Notes under the pieces: model-generated | Seen by the model: only the letters and a program-made list of their open reading frames with translations | Told to the model about the DNA's origin: nothing | Databases searched by the model: none | Part shown: positions 58,952 to 64,000 of the stretch, piece by piece | Position numbering within the stretch: the stretch's first letter is position 1 | Layout of the letters: every line of letters begins with the position of its first letter | Translations under genes and position numbers: made by a program | Assembly: GCF_000328705.1 (NCBI RefSeq) | Contig: NC_019673.1 | Location: 6,634,001-6,698,000 of the forward strand | Length of the DNA: 64,000 nt | Origin: Saccharothrix espanaensis DSM 44229 | GTDB lineage: Bacteria > Actinomycetota > Actinomycetes > Mycobacteriales > Pseudonocardiaceae | Direction of reading: 5' to 3'

Positions 58952-60511
58952 TCAGTGCCCGGCGGCGGACTCCGCGGCCAGCCGCTCGTCACCGCTGAGC
59001 GTCTTGAGCGGCTTCTCCTTGATGAACAGCACCGCGAGCAGCGCCAGCACCGCGATCGGCGCGCCGATCAGGAACAGCTCGGCGGTGGCGTCGGCGTAGA
59101 TGCCCTTGACGACCGCCTGCACCTGCACCGGCAGTTCGGACAGGTTCGGCACCGAGCCCGACTCGCCGGCCGGCAGCGGGCCGAACGCCTCGGTGGTCTT
59201 CGCGGTCACCCGGTTGGCCAGGATCGCGCCCAGCACGCTGACGCCGATCGCGCCGCCGAGCGAGCGGAAGAACGTCAGGGTCGACGTCGTCGCGCCCAGG
59301 TCCTTGGCCGGCACGTCGTTCTGCGCGACCAGCACCAGGTTCTGCATCAGCATGCCGACGCCGACACCCAGCACGGCCATGTGCACCGAGACCATGAACA
59401 CGCTGGTCTCCGCGCTGATCGTGGCCAGCAGGCCCATGCCGCCGACCATCACCACGCCGCCCGCGACCAGGAACACCTTCCAGCGGCCCCACTTGGTGAT
59501 CAGCTGGCCCGCGACGGTGGAGGACACCAGCAGGCCGAAGATCAGCGGCAGGCTCATCAGCCCGGCCTGGGTGGGCGTCTTGCCCAACCCGATCTGGAAG
59601 TACTGCGACAGGAACACCGTGCCGCCGAACATCGCCACGCCGACCAGCGCGCTGGCCAGGGTGGTGAGCGCGACGGTCCGGTTGGCGAAGATCGACAGCG
59701 GCACGATCGGGTCCGCCGCCCGCGACTCGACGAAGACCGCCAGCCCCAGCAGCACCAGGCCGCCGACCACCATCAGCGCGCTCCAGCCGGACATCCACTC
59801 GAACTGGTTGCCCGCCAGGGTCGTCCACACCAGCAGCGTCGACACGCCGGACACGATCAGCACCGCGCCCAGGTAGTCGATCTTGACCTCCTTGCGCACC
59901 ACCGGCAGCTTCAGCGTGCGCTGCAACAGCGCGATCGCGGCCAGCGTGAACGGCACGCCGATGAAGAAGCACCAGCGCCAGCCCAGCCACGACGTGTCCA
60001 CGATGACGCCGCCGATCAGCGGCCCGGCCACCGTGCCGACGCCGAACACCGCGCCGAACAGGCCCGCGTACTTGCCCATGTCGCGCGGCGGGATCATGGC
60101 CGCCATCACGATGGTCGCCAGCGCCGTCATGCCGCCCGCGCCCAGGCCCTGCACGATCCGGCTGGCGATGAGCACCTCGACGTTCGGCGAGAACCCGGCG
60201 ATCAGCGAGCCGACCACGAACATGCCCAACGAGAGCTGGATGAGCAGCTTGCGGCTGTAGATGTCGGCGAGCTTGCCCCACAGCGGCACGGTCGCGGTCA
60301 TCGCCAGCAGCTCGGTGGTGACCACCCAGGTGTAGACCGACTGCGACCCGTCCAGGTCGGCGATGATGCGCGGCAGCGCGTTCGAGACGATCGTGGACGC
60401 CAGGATCGCCATGAACATGCCCAGCATCAGGCCCGACATGGCCTGCACGACATCTTTGTGCGTGTTCTCCGCGCTCGGCGCGGACTTGTCGTCGGTCGTT
60501 CCGACGGACAT
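58952..60511 (-). CDS. DHA2-family (EmrB/QacA) drug exporter, 14 TM, second paralogue
   Basis: A 519-residue exporter, paralogue of the 53580-55133 gene. It has ASTIVSNALPRIIADLDGSQSVYTW, TVPLWGKLADIYSRK, GAVFGVGTVAGPLIGGVIVDTSWLGWRWCFFIGVP and an internal SQYFQIGLGKTP. About 14 helices. ATG 60511 follows GGGGGGA. It lies 29 bases downstream of a tetR on the same strand, so a repressor-pump operon is clear. Substrate is unknown. Confidence 0.94.
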   Translation of the reverse strand: MSVGTTDDKSAPSAENTHKDVVQAMSGLMLGMFMAILASTIVSNALPRIIADLDGSQSVYTWVVTTELLAMTATVPLWGKLADIYSRKLLIQLSLGMFVVGSLIAGFSPNVEVLIASRIVQGLGAGGMTALATIVMAAMIPPRDMGKYAGLFGAVFGVGTVAGPLIGGVIVDTSWLGWRWCFFIGVPFTLAAIALLQRTLKLPVVRKEVKIDYLGAVLIVSGVSTLLVWTTLAGNQFEWMSGWSALMVVGGLVLLGLAVFVESRAADPIVPLSIFANRTVALTTLASALVGVAMFGGTVFLSQYFQIGLGKTPTQAGLMSLPLIFGLLVSSTVAGQLITKWGRWKVFLVAGGVVMVGGMGLLATISAETSVFMVSVHMAVLGVGVGMLMQNLVLVAQNDVPAKDLGATTSTLTFFRSLGGAIGVSVLGAILANRVTAKTTEAFGPLPAGESGSVPNLSELPVQVQAVVKGIYADATAELFLIGAPIAVLALLAVLFIKEKPLKTLSGDERLAAESAAGH

Positions 60512-60540
60512 CGTTCCCCCCTTCGACAACACTTGCGAGC

Positions 60541-61149
60541 TCAAGGTCCGGTCGGCGTGGCCAGTCCCGCGAACAGCAGCTCCAGGGCTTCGCCGAGCAG
60601 CAGTTCCAGCGGGCGCCCGTCGTCCGGGTCGATCCACCGGGCGAACGCGACCCGGCACGCCGCGCCCGCGGCGGCGACCAGCACCATCGGGTAGAGGTCC
60701 GTCGCGGCTTGGCCGGCCCGTTCGGCGACGGCGGCGGCGAGGTTGCGCTCGGCCACCTCGCCACTGGCGAAGACCTTGGCGAGCAGCACCGGGTGCTGCT
60801 GCACGACGCGCATCCGGAGCACCCACATGTCGCCCTCGTCGGCGAGCCCCTCGGCGATCTCGGCCAGCAGGGCCGCCTTGAGCGCCGCGCCGGGCCCCAG
60901 TGCCGCGGGCTGCTCCAGCACGCGCCGGCGCAGCCGGTCCCCGGCCTCGGGATCCGGCGCCACGACGGCGTCCTCCTTGCCCGCGAAGTAGTTGAAGAAC
61001 GTGCGGGGGGAGACGCCGGCGGCGGCGCTGATGTCCTCGACGGTGACGTGGTCGTAGCCGCGTTCGTGGGCGAGCGTGACAGCCGCGCGGCTCAACGCCA
61101 CCCGCGTCTGTCGTTTCTTACGGTCACGAAGACCGGGCTCGCCGTTCAC
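60541..61149 (-). CDS. TetR-family transcriptional regulator
   Basis: A 202-residue regulator. GTG 61149 lies 6 bases after TACGCT (61161-61156), a leaderless promoter. The helix-turn-helix is LRDRKKRQTRVALSRAAVTLAHERGYDHVTVEDISAAAGVSPRTFFNYFAGKEDAV. The ligand domain is helical. It is first in an operon with the exporter and is divergent from the methyltransferase. Two TGCAG-N3-CTGCA dyads overlap its -35. Confidence 0.92.
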   Translation of the reverse strand: MNGEPGLRDRKKRQTRVALSRAAVTLAHERGYDHVTVEDISAAAGVSPRTFFNYFAGKEDAVVAPDPEAGDRLRRRVLEQPAALGPGAALKAALLAEIAEGLADEGDMWVLRMRVVQQHPVLLAKVFASGEVAERNLAAAVAERAGQAATDLYPMVLVAAAGAACRVAFARWIDPDDGRPLELLLGEALELLFAGLATPTGP

Positions 61150-61155
61150 TCGATC

Positions 61156-61201
61156 AGCGTACGAGCGAAGATGCAGTGACTGCAACTTTGCAGAGGCTGC
61201 A
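61156..61201 (-). promoter_or_regulatory. Promoter with two tandem TGCAG-N3-CTGCA operators
   Basis: Read leftward, TTGCAG (61185-61180) and TACGCT (61161-61156) are 18 bases apart. Dyads TGCAG-TGA-CTGCA (61172-61184) and TGCAG-AGG-CTGCA (61189-61201) are centred 17 bases apart, and the first covers the -35. Fits autorepression by the adjacent TetR. Confidence 0.7.
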
Positions 61202-61276
61202 CGTTTTGTGATCCGCCTCTCCCCATCGGGGGAATTGAGGTGCGCCACCGACGGGTGATCACTAGCGTCGGACCGC

Positions 61277-62080
61277 GTGACCGATCCGGACTGGCTGCGG
61301 CTCAACCGCGAGAACTGGGACGACCGCGTCGCCGTGCACGTCGGCAGCGAGTTCTACGACCTGCCGGGGTTCCGCGCGGGCCGGTCCGCGCTGCGCCCGT
61401 TCGAACCGGACGAGGTCGGCGACGTGACCGGCAAGCGGCTGCTGCACCTGCAGTGCCACCTGGGGCTGGACACGTTGTCGTGGGCCCGGCTGGGCGCGGC
61501 GGTCACCGGTCTGGACTTCTCCCCCGCCGCCGTCGACGCCGCGCGCACCCTGGCCGGCGAGGTCGGGCTGGACGCCGCACGGTTCGTCGTCGCGGACGTC
61601 CACGACGCCCGCGAGGCGCTCGGCGAGGACCTGTTCGACGTGGTCTACACGGGGTTCGGCGCGCTGGTGTGGCTGCCGGACGTCTACCGGTGGGCACGGG
61701 TCGTGGCGTCCCTGCTGGCCGAGGGCGGGTTCCTCTACCTGGCGGAGTTCCACCCGGTTTCCCAGGTCCTGGGCGAGGACGGCCGATCACTGGCCTACGA
61801 CTACTTCCAGTCCGCCGGCGAGACGTGGGACGAGCCGCACACCTACACCGACGGGCCGGCGCTGACCAGGACCAAGTCCGTGCAGTGGCAGCACTCGCTG
61901 GGCGACATCGTCACCGCGATCACGCGAGCCGGGCTGCGGCTGGAGTTCCTGCGCGAACGCGGGACGACCCTGTTCCAGGCCAACGAGGCCCTGGTCCGGG
62001 TGGGGCCGGACGACTACCGCTTCCCGCCCGGCCACCCCAGCCTGCCGATGATGTTCTCCTTGCGGGCGAGCAAGTCCTGA
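61277..62080 (+). CDS. Class I SAM-dependent methyltransferase
   Basis: A 267-residue cytoplasmic enzyme starting with GTG 61277. Motif I is LLHLQCHLGLDTLSWARLGAAVTGLDFSPAAVDAAR, followed by DLFDVVYTGFGALVWLPD and a post-motif GGFLYLAEFHP. A methyl group is moved from S-adenosylmethionine to an unknown acceptor. TAGCGT (61263-61268) with an 8-base gap suggests a leaderless or near-leaderless message. Divergent from the tetR. It may help modify the compound handled by the island, but no proof. Confidence 0.9.
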   Translation: MTDPDWLRLNRENWDDRVAVHVGSEFYDLPGFRAGRSALRPFEPDEVGDVTGKRLLHLQCHLGLDTLSWARLGAAVTGLDFSPAAVDAARTLAGEVGLDAARFVVADVHDAREALGEDLFDVVYTGFGALVWLPDVYRWARVVASLLAEGGFLYLAEFHPVSQVLGEDGRSLAYDYFQSAGETWDEPHTYTDGPALTRTKSVQWQHSLGDIVTAITRAGLRLEFLRERGTTLFQANEALVRVGPDDYRFPPGHPSLPMMFSLRASKS

Positions 62081-62098
62081 CCACGACCGCCGAGGACG

Positions 62099-63295
62099 TC
62101 AGGGCAGGCGCACGGTCCAGCGGAACGCGCGCGCGGGCGGCCACAGCCCCCGGTCGGTGTTGCCGACCACCACACCGGAGTTGTTGAGGCCCGTCGGCAG
62201 CGCCCCGACGTCGTCGGGAGTCGGCAGGTCGGTGAGCGTGCCCGCGCGCCAGTAGAACGTGCGGAACCCGCCGTTGACCGTGTGCCACCCGACCACGTCA
62301 CCCCGGTCGTTGACGGCCACCGCCTCGCTTGCGCCGCTGGTGCCGAGGTCGACCGCCCGGCCGCCGCGCCAGAGCGCCGCTTTGCGCACGCCGTCGACAA
62401 CCCGCCAGCCGACGACGTCACCGCTTTCGTTGATGGCGCTCGTATTGTCGGCAACGCCCGATTCGTCACCGGGCAGCACGGTCACCTGGTTGCCCGTCCA
62501 GACCAGCGCACGGGTGGGTGCCCCGTAGGCCGCTTGGTACGTTCCCGCGACCACGTCGGACTCGTTGAGCGCCAGGGCTTTGTGGTAGCCGGTCGGGGCG
62601 ATGCCCGGCAGTCGGGTGCAGCGCGTGGCCGAACAGCGGAACGCGTAGTCGGCGCTCTTGTCGAGCAGGGTCAGCGAACCCGCTGTCGTGCCACGGTTGT
62701 TGACGAGCTTGTGCTCCACGTTGATCGCCTTGGGCAGCGGGAGGTCGGCGAACTTCCCGTTGCGCCACGCCCCCGCGCGGGTGCGGGTGTACGAGTCCTG
62801 AACGGGGTCGTCGAGGTGGTGGTAGCCCACCGGGACCACGCCGGAATCGTTGATGTCACGGGACGACAGGGTCGCCGTCGTGGGGCGCTGCGGCGTCCGC
62901 TCGACCTCCGTCCCGTTCTCCCAGGCGCTGATCGAGTAGATCAGGGCACCGGCGGACTTGAGGACCGAGAAGTTCAGCACGTCGCCGCGCCCGTTGATGC
63001 CGGTCGGGAGCACCCGACCGACCGACGTCGGCCAGGTGCCCGCGCCGTCCCAGCGCACGGAGATGGGCCGCGAGGTCGGGGAGTGCAGCGCGCCCGCCGC
63101 CTGCCCCGCCTCGTTGACCGCCCACACTGCGGCGGAGGGAAAGCCCCACCGGTGCAGTTCCTCGAACTCGACCGACACACCGGGCCCGCCGGACACCTCG
63201 GGCCCGCCTGGCACTCCGGGCTCGCCCGACGCCTCGGTGACCGGTGCGCCGACGGCCAGCACCGTGATCACGATCGGTAAGGACAACCAGCGCAT
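62099..63295 (-). CDS. Secreted HAF-repeat beta-propeller-like protein
   Basis: A 398-residue protein with ATG 63295, seven bases after GAGGAG; an ATG at 63331 is in frame. The signal is WLSLPIVITVLAVGAPVTEASG, followed by a Gly/Pro linker. The mature part is repeats of about 45-50 residues with AINESGDVVGWRVVDGVRKAALWRGGRAVDLGT-type units (NExGxVVG...A.LW..G....L), the HAF extracellular repeat. A cysteine pair (FRCSATRCTRL) probably makes a disulfide. Such proteins are secreted and of unknown function. Tandem paralogue of the next gene. Confidence 0.85.
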   Translation of the reverse strand: MRWLSLPIVITVLAVGAPVTEASGEPGVPGGPEVSGGPGVSVEFEELHRWGFPSAAVWAVNEAGQAAGALHSPTSRPISVRWDGAGTWPTSVGRVLPTGINGRGDVLNFSVLKSAGALIYSISAWENGTEVERTPQRPTTATLSSRDINDSGVVPVGYHHLDDPVQDSYTRTRAGAWRNGKFADLPLPKAINVEHKLVNNRGTTAGSLTLLDKSADYAFRCSATRCTRLPGIAPTGYHKALALNESDVVAGTYQAAYGAPTRALVWTGNQVTVLPGDESGVADNTSAINESGDVVGWRVVDGVRKAALWRGGRAVDLGTSGASEAVAVNDRGDVVGWHTVNGGFRTFYWRAGTLTDLPTPDDVGALPTGLNNSGVVVGNTDRGLWPPARAFRWTVRLP

Positions 63296-63337
63296 GGGGG
63301 TGCTCCTCGTCCGGTTGGCGCGGCGACGCATGAGCCG

Positions 63338-64000
63338 TCAGGGCAGGCGTACGGTCCAGCGGAACGCGCGCGGGGGCGGCCACAGCCGCTGATCGTTGTT
63401 GCCGACCACCACGCCGGCGTTGTTCAGGCCCACCGGCTTCGCCGCGACGTCCGACGGCGTCCGCAGGTCGGTGAGCGTGCCCGCACGCCAGAGGAACACG
63501 CGAGGCGCTCCCTCCACCGTGTGCCAACCGGCGACGTCACCCCGGTCGTTGACGGCTACCGCTTCGCCCGCGCCGCTCGTGCCGAGGTCGACCGCCTGAC
63601 CGCCGCGCCAGAGCACCGCTTCGCGCACGCCGTCGACAACCCGCCAGCCGACGACGTCACCGCTTTCGTTGATGGCACGCGGGTTGTCCGCGACGCCCGC
63701 ATCGTCACCGGGCAGCACGGTCACCCGGTCGCCCGTCCAGAGCAGCGCACGGGTGGGGCTGTTGTGGTCCGCACGCCACGTGCCGGCCAGGGCGTCGGAC
63801 TCGTTGAGCGCCAAGGCGCTGTGGACACCCGTCGAAGCGAGGCCGGGCAGTCGGGTGCAGCGGGTCGCCGAACAGCGGAACGCGTAGTCGGCGGTGCCGT
63901 CGAGCAGGGTCAGCGAACCCGCAGTGGTGCCGCGGTTGTTGACGACCTGGTGCTCCACGCCGATCGCCTGGGGCAGCGGCAGGTCGGCGAACTTCCCGTC
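63338..64000 (-). CDS. Second HAF-repeat protein, truncated by the window edge
   Basis: The last 220 residues of a close paralogue of the 62099-63295 product. The frame stays open to base 64000, so the N-terminus lies outside. Identical stretches include VVNNRGTTAGSLTLLD-like, YAFRCSATRCTRLPG, INESGDVVGWRVVDGVR and AFRWTVRLP at the end. Changes are clustered in the loops. Clearly a recent tandem duplication. It is 42 bases upstream of the first copy on the same strand, probably one operon. Confidence 0.85.
   Translation of the reverse strand, partial: DGKFADLPLPQAIGVEHQVVNNRGTTAGSLTLLDGTADYAFRCSATRCTRLPGLASTGVHSALALNESDALAGTWRADHNSPTRALLWTGDRVTVLPGDDAGVADNPRAINESGDVVGWRVVDGVREAVLWRGGQAVDLGTSGAGEAVAVNDRGDVAGWHTVEGAPRVFLWRAGTLTDLRTPSDVAAKPVGLNNAGVVVGNNDQRLWPPPRAFRWTVRLP

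Overview
The window is a very GC-rich stretch of an actinomycete chromosome. Codon third positions are almost all G or C, GTG and TTG starts are common, and 4-base ATGA/GTGA overlaps join many genes. A mycothiol-type maleylpyruvate isomerase family protein, ANTAR regulators, a SARP regulator and an RGCVC-type small cysteine protein point to Pseudonocardiaceae (Saccharothrix, Lentzea or Actinosynnema type). The family assignment is inference, not a database result.

Layout. 1-5.0 kb: start of a GMC oxidoreductase, a WGR/beta-propeller protein, a pair of CNNM/CBS membrane proteins and a MerR regulator. 5.2-21.7 kb: a large polysaccharide locus. Nine co-directional genes (5251-14895) encode an EamA-like permease, a cytoplasmic polysaccharide deacetylase, an O-antigen ligase/polymerase, three GT4 glycosyltransferases, a Wzz-like protein, a GT87-like transferase and a Wzx-like flippase. 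Around them lie a putative secreted glycoside hydrolase, the initiating polyprenyl glycosylphosphotransferase, a GT2, an FAD protein of the UDP-galactopyranose mutase/protoporphyrinogen oxidase type and WecB. Together they look like a complete Wzx/Wzy-type cell-surface polysaccharide pathway. 21.9-25.0 kb: a secreted lysyl-oxidase-like protein and three small envelope proteins.

25.4-34.7 kb: folD, an ABC-F ATPase behind a structured leader with a 7-codon upstream ORF, a secreted SLT-fold wall hydrolase behind GTNAC boxes, a 972-residue SARP/NB-ARC/TPR regulator and about 1 kb without a credible gene. 34.8-42.7 kb: a NarL-type two-component pair, a hydrolase with a membrane tail, kdpDE without kdpFABC, and a lipoprotein. 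42.7-49.1 kb: GNAT, two translationally coupled GAF-ANTAR regulators, a TPR protein, several tiny genes, a DUF5994 protein, a 7-copy 15-bp tandem repeat, a mycothiol-dependent-type enzyme and tRNA-Arg(ACG). 49.6-53.0 kb: a Tat-exported PHP-domain protein with a His-rich leader and a membrane-anchored beta-helix protein.

53.5-61.2 kb: an efflux/detoxification island with two paralogous 14-TM DHA2 exporters, one MarR, three paralogous TetR regulators and a cytochrome P450, with clear palindromic operators in the intergenic gaps. 61.3-64 kb: a methyltransferase and two tandemly duplicated secreted HAF-repeat proteins, the second cut by the window end.
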